Shown here in pieces: positions 1 through 8,211 of a stretch of 64,000 nt of DNA. The first letter of the stretch is position 1, and every line of letters starts with the position of its first letter. The DNA lies in NCBI GenBank assembly GCA_017483195.1, contig JAFULR010000002.1, positions 58,597 to 122,596 of the forward strand. The letters run 5' to 3'. Source of the stretch: Clostridia bacterium (GTDB lineage: Bacteria > Bacillota > Clostridia > Oscillospirales > CAG-272). Both the position numbers and the translations under genes were made by a program. The notes beneath the pieces were generated by a model. It made no database searches, was not told where the DNA came from, and saw nothing but the letters and a program-made list of their open reading frames with translations.

Positions 1-1
1 T

Positions 2-310
2 AATGTGATCTGGTGGGATTATTCAATGATACCGCTACATATAACCAAATACACATCCATCCCAACAAGCCTCGGCTTTGCTCTCATAATTTTTTTGTTT
101 ATGAGATATGCATTCGAGCAGCTCTTGAACAGGTTTTCTGCTTTGAATATAAAAGTCCTTAAGACCGTTTCAATAACACTTGCCGTTCTTTTAAGCATCG
201 ATATGCTCAACAGCGGACTATATATGCTTATAAATCAGAACTTTCTCTCTATTTGGAGAGTCGATTTCCCCAAATCCCTGCTTCATATAATAATGGAGCT
301 TATATCGTAA
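2..310 (+). CDS. Putative CmpB-type membrane protein, C-terminal part
   Basis: Carboxyl end of a membrane protein whose start lies before the window; the frame is open to the left edge. About 103 codons are visible. A W-W-D-Y-S...P-L stretch is followed by two hydrophobic spans, near residues 23-35 and 52-75. This resembles the putative ABC-transporter permease family CmpB (PF06541), which carries a WDYS/P motif before its last helices. The GTG at position 5 has no visible ribosome site and probably is not the start. Substrate and partner cannot be inferred. The stop lies 50 bases before the next gene, so the two may be co-transcribed. The family assignment rests on a short fragment. Confidence 0.5.
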   Translation, partial: NVIWWDYSMIPLHITKYTSIPTSLGFALIIFLFMRYAFEQLLNRFSALNIKVLKTVSITLAVLLSIDMLNSGLYMLINQNFLSIWRVDFPKSLLHIIMELIS

Positions 311-360
311 AAAAACACTTGTACATTTATGAAAAATATGTTATAATAAGGAGAAAAATT

Positions 361-921
361 ATGAAAAATCTTCCCAACATACTAACTGTAATTCGAACGG
401 TGCTGGCATTGATATTACTATTTTTCTTTAAAGAAATGACGGTTTTATATATAGTAATCTTTTCCGTTGCTATGTTTACCGATTTAATCGACGGAACTAT
501 TGCACGAAAATTAGGTTGCGAATCCTATTTTGGCGCCGTCTTTGATTCTATCGCGGATCTTTTGCTTGATTTAAATATAATCAAGCTTGTCATAACCCAT
601 AGGGTTTTAACAAAAAAGCTTGCTCTGTGGATGACAGTTGCCCTTGGTATTGGCATCATCTCACCCATTATCAATTTAATCAAGCATAAAAAATTTTTCT
701 TTATTCATTCAATTCCCTGCAAAATCGTTGCCGGTATAGTATCCGTAATCCCGTTTGCCATATATTTCGGTTTTATTGATACCTACCTTATCTTTGCGCT
801 CGCACTGCTCACTGTAGCAATGATCGAGATCGTTATTATGAGTATTATGCTTAAAAATCCCGATCCGGATGCAAAATCCATTTATCACCTGATCAAAGAA
901 AACAAAGCACTTGAAACCTAA
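361..921 (+). CDS. CDP-alcohol phosphatidyltransferase family protein
   Basis: Predicted integral membrane enzyme that moves a phosphatidyl group from CDP-diacylglycerol to an alcohol, as PgsA does for glycerol-3-phosphate. The 186-residue protein carries the full signature DG-x2-AR-x8-G-x3-D-x3-D: D44, G45, A48, R49, G58, D62 and D66. The N-terminal P-N-x-L-T-x-x-R typical of the family is also present, with about five hydrophobic spans. The ATG at 361 follows AAGGAG at the right distance; the longer frame beginning at 253 would overlap the previous gene. The response regulator follows after 27 bases, so the three downstream genes look like one operon. The alcohol substrate cannot be told from sequence, so no symbol is given. 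Confidence 0.85.
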   Translation: MKNLPNILTVIRTVLALILLFFFKEMTVLYIVIFSVAMFTDLIDGTIARKLGCESYFGAVFDSIADLLLDLNIIKLVITHRVLTKKLALWMTVALGIGIISPIINLIKHKKFFFIHSIPCKIVAGIVSVIPFAIYFGFIDTYLIFALALLTVAMIEIVIMSIMLKNPDPDAKSIYHLIKENKALET

Positions 922-948
922 TATCACACTCTTAAAAAGGAGAAAGAC

Positions 949-1620
949 ATGTTTAAAATTCTTATCGCAGAGGACGATAGAGAGCTTCGTCAGCTCTTTT
1001 CTCACATTTTAACCAAAAACGGCTACTTTACATACGGAGTTTCAAACGGAAAAGAAGCCCTTGATGCTCTTGATAAGGAGTACTATGACCTCATAATTTC
1101 CGATATTATGATGCCCGTAATGGACGGATATGAGCTTGTAAAGTCACTCAGATCCTCGGGAAGTAATACCCCCATAATGATGATAACCGCCAAGGACGCA
1201 TTCGACGATATGCGCCAGGGCTTTGCTTACGGTACTGACGATTATATGGTAAAGCCGATCAATATCAACGAGATGGTTCTTCGTGTAGAGGCTCTTCTCA
1301 GACGCTCCAAAATGATAAATGACAGAAGATTAATTTTCGGAAAGACCATACTCGAGCTTGATTCACTCACCGTATATTCCGAAAAAGAAAACCTCGTGCT
1401 TCCGCAGAAGGAGTTCATGCTTCTTTATAAAATGGCATCCTTCCCCGGCAAGATCTTTACCCGCCATCAGCTTATGGACGAGATCTGGGGATACGATAAT
1501 GACAGCGATACGCATACGATAGACGTACATATCGCCCGCCTTCGCGACAGATTTAAAAACAATACCGATTTCAAGATAGTTACTATGCGCGGAGTCGGAT
1601 ATAAGGTGGTCAAGATATGA
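949..1620 (+). CDS. OmpR/PhoB-family response regulator
   Basis: Cytoplasmic DNA-binding response regulator of 223 residues. The receiver domain (about 1-115) has the acidic pair D9-D10, phosphoacceptor D52, T80 and K102, all in canonical places. The winged-helix effector domain (about 128-223) ends in the R-G-V-G-Y-K motif typical of OmpR/PhoB proteins. An AAAAAGGAGAAAG ribosome site precedes the ATG. Its stop overlaps the start of the sensor kinase as ATGA, so the two are translationally coupled and almost surely cognate. Overall architecture resembles VanR-type regulators, but the target genes are not evident from the neighbourhood. Confidence 0.93.
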   Translation: MFKILIAEDDRELRQLFSHILTKNGYFTYGVSNGKEALDALDKEYYDLIISDIMMPVMDGYELVKSLRSSGSNTPIMMITAKDAFDDMRQGFAYGTDDYMVKPININEMVLRVEALLRRSKMINDRRLIFGKTILELDSLTVYSEKENLVLPQKEFMLLYKMASFPGKIFTRHQLMDEIWGYDNDSDTHTIDVHIARLRDRFKNNTDFKIVTMRGVGYKVVKI

Positions 1621-2720
1621 AGCTCTTTAAAAGAACGAGTAAAATATCCTCAATCTTAAAGGAACCGTTGCAAGAGCGCGATATATTCATCAAAATACGA
1701 AACTTGGGAAGGCAGTTCACGCTTACCTTCCGATTGATCCTCATAGTTGGCATCGGACTTCTCTTAAGCCTCATTATAGCATTAGGCTTGGATGAGTTCT
1801 TTACGTTGCTTTTGGGTGAGCTGATTGACGTGCCCGATATAATCGAGCTGGGACTGATTGGCATACTTGTGGCTATTTTCAGTACTTACTTCATTTCACG
1901 TTGGTTGATAGATCCCCTGCAGAAGGTAGGTCCTGCCATGGATAAGATATCGAACGGTGATTATTCCGTCCGACTTGAAACCAAAAACAACACAAAAGAG
2001 ATACAGGAAATCTATACAGGATTCAATATGATGGCAAAGGAGCTTGAATCCACGGAGATAATTCAAACGGATTTTATTTCTAATGTTTCCCACGAATTCA
2101 AAACTCCCATTGCCGCTATCGAGGGTTATTCTATGCTGCTTCAGGACGATGACAATCTGACTGAGGAGCAAAAGGAATATATTGAGAAGATCATACTCAA
2201 CGCTAAACGTCTCTCATCCCTTACCGGAAGTGTTCTGCTTCTTTCAAAGATTGAAAATCAGTCAATAGTTCCAAACAAAACGCATTTTGATCTTGATGAG
2301 CAGATCAGACAGTCCATTCTTCTTTTCGAGAGCGAATGGGAGCGCAAGAATATCGACTTCAATATTGAGCTGGATGACACAGATTATCTTGGAAACGAAA
2401 CGCTTTTGCACCACATTTGGGATAATCTCATCAGCAACGCTATAAAATTCTCCCCCCACGGCGGAATAATTCATATCACACTTTCAAATTTCAGTCAAAA
2501 AATAGTCTTTTCCATCTCCGACCAAGGCCCCGGAATCAGCGACGAGGTAAAGAATCACATATTTGATAAATTCTATCAGGCGGATTCCTCGCATAAGCAG
2601 TACGGAAACGGATTGGGACTCGCCCTCGCAAAAAAGATCGTCGATATTGAGGGTGGCGAAATATTCGTAATGAATAATGAAGATGCCGGTTGCAGATTTA
2701 CAGTAATACTTAATAAATAA
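1617..2720 (+). CDS. Membrane sensor histidine kinase
   Basis: Sensor kinase of 367 residues partnered with the overlapping response regulator. Two membrane spans (about 38-58 and 75-95) enclose a very short outer loop, so it probably senses a membrane event or a partner protein rather than binding a ligand in a periplasmic-type domain. A HAMP linker (about 97-148) leads to the HisKA domain with phosphorylated H159 in S-H-E-F-K-T-P. The ATPase domain has the N box (N-L-I-S-N-A-I-K), G1 box (D-Q-G-P-G-I) and G2 box (G-N-G-L-G-L). A perfect bidirectional terminator follows at once. Confidence 0.93.
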   Translation: MKLFKRTSKISSILKEPLQERDIFIKIRNLGRQFTLTFRLILIVGIGLLLSLIIALGLDEFFTLLLGELIDVPDIIELGLIGILVAIFSTYFISRWLIDPLQKVGPAMDKISNGDYSVRLETKNNTKEIQEIYTGFNMMAKELESTEIIQTDFISNVSHEFKTPIAAIEGYSMLLQDDDNLTEEQKEYIEKIILNAKRLSSLTGSVLLLSKIENQSIVPNKTHFDLDEQIRQSILLFESEWERKNIDFNIELDDTDYLGNETLLHHIWDNLISNAIKFSPHGGIIHITLSNFSQKIVFSISDQGPGISDEVKNHIFDKFYQADSSHKQYGNGLGLALAKKIVDIEGGEIFVMNNEDAGCRFTVILNK

Positions 2721-2721
2721 A

Positions 2722-2760
2722 CAAAAAAATCATCATTCCAACGGAATGATGATTTTTTTG
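2722..2760. terminator. Bidirectional terminator, sensor kinase / recR
   Basis: Perfect 18-bp inverted repeat (2722-2739 with 2743-2760) around a 3-base loop. A-tract and T-tract ends lie on both strands. It sits exactly between the convergent kinase and recR genes. Confidence 0.9.
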
Positions 2761-3360
2761 TTATATACTTCTTCTTCCTTCAATCGCGCGATATAAGGTA
2801 ACCTCATCAGCGTATTCAAGGTCACTTCCCACGGGTATTCCGTAGGCAAGCCTTGTTATTTTGATATCGAATGGCTTTAATAGCTTTGAAAGATACATAG
2901 CAGTCGCCTCTCCCTCAACGGTGGGGTTTGTGGCAATTATGATCTCTTTAACTTCATCGGATGCGATACGTGAAAGAAGCTCACGTATTTTGAGCTTATC
3001 GGGAGTAACTCCGTTCATAGGTGATATAACACCGTGAAGCACGTGATAAAGTCCGCGGTATTCTCTTACCTTTTCAAGCGAAGAAACTGCCTTGGTATCC
3101 TCAAGCACCATAATAGTGCTTCTATCTCTTGAAATATCGTTGCATACAGAGCAAACGTCCTTGTCGGTAAGGCTTTGACAAACGGGACACAAATGCACCT
3201 TTTCCTTTGCTTCGATTATAGTGTTTGCAAAATTTTCAGCTTCCTCATCCGAAAGCTCCAAAATCGAAAAAGCAAGACGCATAGCGCTCTTTTTACCTAT
3301 TCCGGGAAGTCGCGCAAACTGCTCTGCAAGCCTTTGCAATGCTTCAATATGCTCTGCCAT
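2761..3360 (-). CDS. recR: Recombination protein RecR
   Basis: Works with RecO and RecF to load RecA on gapped DNA in recombinational repair. At 199 residues it has the usual length. A helix-hairpin-helix (L-P-G-I-G-K-K, about 18-24) is followed by a four-cysteine zinc finger (C58, C61, C70, C73) and a Toprim domain starting near residue 82 (V-L-E-D-T). Its ATG overlaps the ybaB stop as TAATG, showing coupling. The order dnaX-ybaB-recR is one of the most conserved gene strings in Firmicutes. Confidence 0.97.
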   Translation of the reverse strand: MAEHIEALQRLAEQFARLPGIGKKSAMRLAFSILELSDEEAENFANTIIEAKEKVHLCPVCQSLTDKDVCSVCNDISRDRSTIMVLEDTKAVSSLEKVREYRGLYHVLHGVISPMNGVTPDKLKIRELLSRIASDEVKEIIIATNPTVEGEATAMYLSKLLKPFDIKITRLAYGIPVGSDLEYADEVTLYRAIEGRRSI

Positions 3361-3707
3361 TAAAACATACCGGGCATGCTCATCTGTCCTGTGATGGCCT
3401 GCATTTCTCTTTCGTTCGTATCGTTCACTCTCTTAATAGCTTCATTGATAGCAGCCACAAGAATGTCTGAAAGTGTTTCAATATCATCGGGATCAACGAT
3501 CTCGGGCTTGATATCTATAGAGAGAATCTCTCTTTTGCCGTTGATCTTAACACCAACAACTCCGCCGCCCGCGCTGATATCGTATTCACGCTCGTCAAGC
3601 TCCGCCTGCTTCTGAGCCATATCCTCCTGCATCTTCTGAGCCTGCTTGATCATAGCGTTCAAATTAGAGGGGCCGCCGCCCATACCGTTTGGAATTCTTG
3701 CCTTCAT
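3360..3707 (-). CDS. ybaB: Nucleoid-associated protein, YbaB/EbfC family
   Basis: Small dimeric DNA-binding protein linked to nucleoid organisation and, by context, to recombination and replication. It is 115 residues long. The central helix (A-Q-K-M-Q-E-D-M), the G-G-G-V-V-G-V-K-I-N-G strand and a carboxyl M-P-G-M-F are typical of the family. The ATG at 3707 follows GAAAGGAAA by seven bases. A TTG further upstream at 3725 would overlap dnaX and lacks a better ribosome site. It is co-transcribed between dnaX and recR. Confidence 0.94.
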   Translation of the reverse strand: MKARIPNGMGGGPSNLNAMIKQAQKMQEDMAQKQAELDEREYDISAGGGVVGVKINGKREILSIDIKPEIVDPDDIETLSDILVAAINEAIKRVNDTNEREMQAITGQMSMPGMF

Positions 3708-3721
3708 TTTTATATTTCCTT

Positions 3722-5335
3722 TCAATTATTCATAAAGTCTTCAAAGGCATCGAGGTCGCTGTAGTCGTCCTCGAGCTTTATTTTGCCCATATCCTGCTCG
3801 TAAATAATATCCGAGGGAGCGATATTTTCTTCAAGATACTTGGAAAGAGCCGCAGCAAGGGCGGATTTTATATTCGGTCTGTCAATCGCAAACAAACCAA
3901 AGCCGTCGTTAAGGACGTGTATTTTCTTGTCCTCACCTATATAAGCTCTCGTTTTCTTCAAAAAGCTGTATGCGCCGGGATCCATGCTTTGAACGGTCTG
4001 CACCGCCTCACTCCACGCCTTAAGCGGTCTTGTGGATTTTACGTCAGCGGATATTACTGATTTTTTAACCTCTCGCTTGGGCTCGGATTCAAAAACCAAT
4101 TCCGGCTTTTTGGGAGGTTCAACATTTCCTGCGTCCTCTTTCTTTTGAATGGGAATGCTTTCCCTCTCCGCCTTTACCTGAATATCACCCGATGCAATTT
4201 TTGCTTCAAGCTTGGAAAGCCTTAAAAGCAACGCCTCGTTTGAGGTGCTTAACGTGTCGTCACACATTTTAACAAAGCAAAGCTCTGCGATAATTCTCTT
4301 AAGAGCACCGCTCACTTGCATGGAAGCAAGAGCTTCTTCAAGCATCTTGCAGTGGTATATAAGAAGCTCGCGTGAAAATTTTTCAGCAAGAGCCGAAAGA
4401 CTTTTAGCCTCAAAATCGGTAAGGTCAAGATATTTCTCACTTTCCTTAACGGTCTTAACGACCAAAAGATCACGATAAAGCGAAATAAGATCCTGCCAGA
4501 ACACCGTAATGTCCTTTGAAGAGGTAACGACCGCATCTATCTCACCGAATAAAAATTGAAAATTCTTTTCGGATATTGCACGCGCAACATCCATCATTCG
4601 CTCTCGTCCTGCGCTGCCAATGGTTTCATTAACGGTTGAAACGTCAATTTTCAATCCACTTGAAGCACAAAGCTCAAGAAGACTGATGCTGTCTCGCATA
4701 CCGCCCTGCGAATATCTCGCAATAAGGCGTGCGGCATCGTCATCAATATCAATTCCCTCTTGATCCGCAATATATTTGATGCGTGCGGTAAGAACGTCTG
4801 TGGATATTCTTCTGAATTCAAATCGCTGACATCTTGAAATTATCGTTGCGGGAAGCTTGTGAAGCTCAGTCGTCGCGAGAATGAATATCGCGTGAGAGGG
4901 CGGCTCTTCAAGAGTTTTAAGCAACGCGTTGAACGCACTGTTTGAGAGCATATGAACCTCGTCAACGATGTAAACGCGGTACTTAAGGAACGAAGGCGAA
5001 TAAACCACCTCATCGCGAATATCACGGATATTGTCAACACCGTTGTTGGAGGCAGCGTCCATTTCAAGAACGTCCGTGGTTGAACCGTTTTCAATAGCAA
5101 GACACGATGGACACTTGCCGCAGGGATTGCCGTCTGTAACGTTTTCGCAGTTTACAACCTTGGAGAGTATCTTTGCGCATGTGGTCTTACCCGTACCGCG
5201 GGAGCCGCAGAAAAGGTACGCGTGATTAAATCTTCCCTCAGTCGCTTCCTGCTTCAAAATGGAGGTAATATGCTCCTGACCGCAAACCTCTGAAAAGGTT
5301 TTTGGTCGCCATTTTCTATAAAGTGCCTGATGCAT
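3722..5335 (-). CDS. dnaX: DNA polymerase III subunit gamma/tau
   Basis: AAA+ clamp-loader subunit of the replicase. The 537-residue protein has a Walker A site (G44-T51, G-S-R-G-T-G-K-T), a zinc module (C63, C72, C75, C78), a Walker B variant DEVH (125-128) and the S-R-C sensor/arginine-finger motif. A charged linker (about 375-430) leads to a tau-like tail that would contact DnaB and the polymerase. I see no convincing slippery heptamer for a programmed frameshift to a shorter gamma form. The SRP RNA gene lies directly upstream, as in Bacillus. Confidence 0.97.
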   Translation of the reverse strand: MHQALYRKWRPKTFSEVCGQEHITSILKQEATEGRFNHAYLFCGSRGTGKTTCAKILSKVVNCENVTDGNPCGKCPSCLAIENGSTTDVLEMDAASNNGVDNIRDIRDEVVYSPSFLKYRVYIVDEVHMLSNSAFNALLKTLEEPPSHAIFILATTELHKLPATIISRCQRFEFRRISTDVLTARIKYIADQEGIDIDDDAARLIARYSQGGMRDSISLLELCASSGLKIDVSTVNETIGSAGRERMMDVARAISEKNFQFLFGEIDAVVTSSKDITVFWQDLISLYRDLLVVKTVKESEKYLDLTDFEAKSLSALAEKFSRELLIYHCKMLEEALASMQVSGALKRIIAELCFVKMCDDTLSTSNEALLLRLSKLEAKIASGDIQVKAERESIPIQKKEDAGNVEPPKKPELVFESEPKREVKKSVISADVKSTRPLKAWSEAVQTVQSMDPGAYSFLKKTRAYIGEDKKIHVLNDGFGLFAIDRPNIKSALAAALSKYLEENIAPSDIIYEQDMGKIKLEDDYSDLDAFEDFMNN

Positions 5336-5360
5336 AAACTCCTCCTTAAAATAATATAAA

Positions 5361-5657
5361 AGCTATGAAATAAGACCATACACCTTAAGATCGAACGTCA
5401 CCCCTATGCGACGAACGTAACTCCTGCTCAGAGCAGGCACCCTCGCGGCACACCGGATTGACTGCTTAGTGCTGCTTGGTTCCCCACCTGACACGATTCA
5501 CAATTTCCGATTGCGCAAGACCCACTCGTCAACACAGCAGAATACGACACAGACCATAAAAGATCAGCCCTCAAAAAAGGAATGAACCCCTGCTGTAGCG
5601 GATTTCAGGTACAGGGCTCCGCTAATTCCCCGGCTGGTATGGCCTTATTTCATAGCT
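5361..5657 (-). ncRNA. ffs: Signal recognition particle RNA, large Firmicutes type
   Basis: About 297 nt. The 14 bases at 5644-5657 and 5361-5374 are perfect inverted repeats and would close the long helix 5. The core symmetric-loop region is recognisable on the minus strand: G-G-G-G-A-A-C-C-A-A-G-C-A-G-C-A-C-T near 5480, and the helix-8 arm with G-C-C-C-T-G-T-A-C-C-T-G near 5620. Length and the extra 5' helices fit the form carrying an Alu-like domain, as in Bacillus scRNA. Position directly upstream of dnaX is conserved. The exact processed ends are inferred. Confidence 0.92.
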
Positions 5658-5684
5658 TTTCACGCATTTTCAATATACTATCTA

Positions 5685-5713
5685 ATTATAGCAGAAAATA
5701 AGCTGTTTTGCAA
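5685..5713 (-). promoter_or_regulatory. Sigma-A promoter of SRP RNA-dnaX
   Basis: Minus strand: -35 TTGCAA (5708-5713), 17-base spacer, extended -10 TGC-TATAAT (5685-5690). Transcription would begin near 5678, some 20 bases before the mature RNA end. The rest of the stretch up to the next plus-strand gene is A+T-rich and holds nothing else I can call. Confidence 0.82.
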
Positions 5714-5797
5714 GAGATTTTTTGATTTTTCTCTTAACTTTAATAATTAATTTTCATATACTGTAAAACGAACTAATTTATATAAAGGAGCTTTTTT

Positions 5798-6208
5798 ATG
5801 AACGAACCAAACGCAAAGGGATATATCATAGTAAAGGTATCCACAGCAAGCGGTGCTATTCCAATAGAGGGCGCCACGGTCATAGTGCAAGGCAAGGATA
5901 ATGAAAACAATGATATTCTTATCTCACTTCTGACCGATCGCTCCGGACTCACCGAAAAAATCGAGCTTCCCACAGTTCCCCGTTCTCTGTCCGAAGCCCC
6001 CTCTCCCACGAACAGACCTTATTCCATCTATAATTTAGATGTTTTTAAGGAAGGCTATTATCCTCAGCATTACACGGGGGTCCCTGTGTTTGAGGGCATT
6101 GTTGCCGTTCAGAACGCAAATATTGTCCCAATATCGTCATTCGATGCAAGAGACCCTTATTACAGCGAGGGTCAAGTGTTTGACGAATACGAAAATTCGG
6201 ATCTTTAA
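5798..6208 (+). CDS. SleC-like N-terminal beta-sandwich protein
   Basis: A 136-residue protein with no signal peptide. It has the fold signature of carboxypeptidase-regulatory-like domains: I-V-K-V-S...I-P-I-E-G-A-T-V-I-V, then T-D-R-S-G-L-T and P-Y-S-I-Y-N-L-D-V-F-K-E-G-Y. In many Clostridia I recall this module as the amino end of SleC-like cortex-lytic proteins. Here it is a free-standing gene ending ten bases before the SpoIID/peptidoglycan-binding gene, with a separate ribosome site between them. The start follows AAAGGAG. Probable role: spore-associated partner or targeting domain of the downstream protein. Function is inferred from context only. Confidence 0.6.
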   Translation: MNEPNAKGYIIVKVSTASGAIPIEGATVIVQGKDNENNDILISLLTDRSGLTEKIELPTVPRSLSEAPSPTNRPYSIYNLDVFKEGYYPQHYTGVPVFEGIVAVQNANIVPISSFDARDPYYSEGQVFDEYENSDL

Positions 6209-6218
6209 GGAGAAAAAT

Positions 6219-7616
6219 ATGCCCTCATTACCAATAATACCCGAATACATAACCGTTCACCTCGGCGCGCCCGATGAAAACGCGCCAAACGTCACCCTTC
6301 CCTTTGAGGAATACGTCAGTAACGTCGCTTCAAGCGAGATCTATCCCACCTGGCCGGAAAGTGCGATAAGAGCGAACATCTATGCGCAGATTTCATTTGC
6401 CTTAAATCGTATATATACTGAATATTACCGCTCCCGCGGATACGATTTCGATATAACCAATTCTACAGCATACGATCAGAGCTTTGTGCGAGGAAGAAAC
6501 ATTTTTGAAAATATTTCCGAGATTTCTGCAGATATTTTCAATTCCTATGTCAGAAGAAGAGGAAGCTACGAGCCGCTTTTCACTGCATACTGTGACGGAG
6601 TTGAAGTAAACTGCAACGGACTTTCCCAATGGGGCTCCGTCACTCTTGCAAATCAAGGATATACGCCTTACGATATACTAAGATACTATTACGGTAACGA
6701 TATTGACATTATATCGGATGCAGATGTTGGCGGATCGTCAGTATCCGCTCCCACCGTTCCCCTTTCCACAGGCTCGCAAAATGATAAAGTAAGAATTCTT
6801 CAAATCAGGCTCAACCGTATCTCAGACAATTATCCCGCAATTCCCAAGATCGCAGCTACCGACGGCATATTTTCAAACGATACGGAAGCGGCTGTAAAGA
6901 GCTTCCAAGAAATCTTCGGACTTACTGCCGACGGCATCGTCGGAAATGCCACTTGGTATGCCGTTCAAAGGATTTACAACGCAGTAAAGCGACTTAACGA
7001 GCTTGATAGCGAGGGAATACGCCTCGAGGAGGTCACAAAGCAATATCCCGGTGTGCTGTCTTTTGGAAATACGGGACTTGGAGTGCAAACGCTCCAATAT
7101 TTTCTAAGCTATATCTCAAGGTTTTATTCCACCATTCCCCCTGTAACCATAGACGGAAGCTTTGGAAACGAAACAAGGCAATCCGTAATATCCGCGCAAA
7201 AAACGTTCGGACTGCCCGAGGATGGGGTCGTAGGAGAGCTGACTTGGGATGCCATCTATGATGCTTACCGCGGCATAGTTGACACAATACCCCTGCAATA
7301 TGTAGAGGGCAACGTCCTGCCTTTTCCGGGAACTACACTCCGCGTAGGCTCCGACAATGATGCGGTTCTGTTGCTTCAGCAGTATATAAACGTAATAGCA
7401 AGCGTTTTTCCCGAGGTAAATGCCGTAGAGCTTACAGGATATTTCGGAGATCAGACCGACAGTGCAGTAAGAGCCATACAATCGCTCTCCGATTTGGAGG
7501 TAAACGGCATTGTCGGAGCAATAACCTGGAATGCAATCACGTCGCTCTATAGCGATATAATTGGTGGCTCCCGACTGTCAGAGGGTCAATTTCCGGGCTT
7601 TAATATCGGAGGATGA
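6219..7616 (+). CDS. SpoIID-domain protein with three peptidoglycan-binding domains (SleC-like)
   Basis: Predicted spore cortex-lytic protein of 465 residues. The amino part (about 10-165) is SpoIID-like: L-P-F-E-E-Y-V-S-N-V-A-S-S-E-I is followed by a region around G-L-S-Q-W-G that matches the catalytic G-x-S-Q-x-G area of SpoIID transglycosylases. Three PG_binding_1 repeats follow (about 185-260, 280-355 and 375-450), each with the D-G-x-F-x-x-x-T and G-x-x-G-x-x-T-W signatures. No signal peptide is seen, as expected for a protein made inside the mother cell. The ATG at 6219 follows TAAGGAG; the longer in-frame ORF overlaps the previous gene. Likely role: cortex breakdown in germination, or spore-envelope assembly. 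Confidence 0.75.
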   Translation: MPSLPIIPEYITVHLGAPDENAPNVTLPFEEYVSNVASSEIYPTWPESAIRANIYAQISFALNRIYTEYYRSRGYDFDITNSTAYDQSFVRGRNIFENISEISADIFNSYVRRRGSYEPLFTAYCDGVEVNCNGLSQWGSVTLANQGYTPYDILRYYYGNDIDIISDADVGGSSVSAPTVPLSTGSQNDKVRILQIRLNRISDNYPAIPKIAATDGIFSNDTEAAVKSFQEIFGLTADGIVGNATWYAVQRIYNAVKRLNELDSEGIRLEEVTKQYPGVLSFGNTGLGVQTLQYFLSYISRFYSTIPPVTIDGSFGNETRQSVISAQKTFGLPEDGVVGELTWDAIYDAYRGIVDTIPLQYVEGNVLPFPGTTLRVGSDNDAVLLLQQYINVIASVFPEVNAVELTGYFGDQTDSAVRAIQSLSDLEVNGIVGAITWNAITSLYSDIIGGSRLSEGQFPGFNIGG

Positions 7617-7617
7617 T

Positions 7618-8151
7618 ATGTCACGTCAATTCACAGAAAAGGATGCAATAACTAATCTTCAAACCTACCTTCGCGCCCAAAAAACAGTGGATCCGTCATT
7701 TCCAAGTGTAGCAATAGACGGTATTTTCGATACGCAAACTAAATTTGCTCTCACAGAATTTCAGCGCAGAAACCAACTTCCCGTAACAGGAACAGCGGAT
7801 CGTGAAACGTGGGAGCTATTATACAGACAATATCTTGAAATAGAGGAGCTTAATTCCCTCCCGGGACCCATTATTCCGTTTCCTTCATATCCCAATGATT
7901 ACGCAATAAAGCCCGGCGAAAGAAGCTTTCTCGTATCGATCCTGCAATATATGATAAATGAAATATCGATAGTTTATAATACTCTGCAACCTCTAGATAT
8001 AAACGGAGAATACGATAATGCGACCGAAAACGCAGTAGCAGCTTTGCAAGAAATAACACGCCTCCCATCAAGTGGAGTAACGGACAGAAAAACGTGGAAT
8101 TCAATAGCAAGGATATTTAACCTTTCTTTGCACTATATAGAGCAGAATTAA
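7618..8151 (+). CDS. Protein with two peptidoglycan-binding domains
   Basis: A 177-residue protein made almost wholly of two PG_binding_1 repeats (about 8-70 and 98-168), each with D-G-x-[FY]-[DN], T-x-x-A-[LV]-x-x-[FL]-Q and G-V/T-x-D-R-x-T-W. There is no catalytic domain and no signal peptide. It begins one base after the previous stop behind GGAGG, so the two are coupled. It is probably a cortex- or wall-binding accessory of the SleC-like protein. The repeats resemble those of its neighbour, suggesting duplication and splitting. Confidence 0.8.
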   Translation: MSRQFTEKDAITNLQTYLRAQKTVDPSFPSVAIDGIFDTQTKFALTEFQRRNQLPVTGTADRETWELLYRQYLEIEELNSLPGPIIPFPSYPNDYAIKPGERSFLVSILQYMINEISIVYNTLQPLDINGEYDNATENAVAALQEITRLPSSGVTDRKTWNSIARIFNLSLHYIEQN

Positions 8152-8211
8152 ATAAAAGTGCAAAAAAACGTCAATTATAGAGATGTATCGTATCAAAGGG
8201 GGCATGCCGTA

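Noticed and set aside
3722..5335. A programmed frameshift in dnaX giving a short gamma subunit.
   Set aside because: I found no A-AAA-AAG-type heptamer with a following hairpin in the linker region.
5750..5765. A CATATACT motif resembling a sigma-E -10 before the SleC-like locus.
   Set aside because: No convincing sigma-E -35 lies 13-15 bases upstream. The timing would make sense, but the motif alone is too weak to list.
5798..7616. The split between the beta-sandwich gene and the SpoIID gene as a frameshifted pseudogene.
   Set aside because: A stop, a ten-base gap, a good ribosome site and an ATG lie between them, and both frames are fully open. Two genes fit better.
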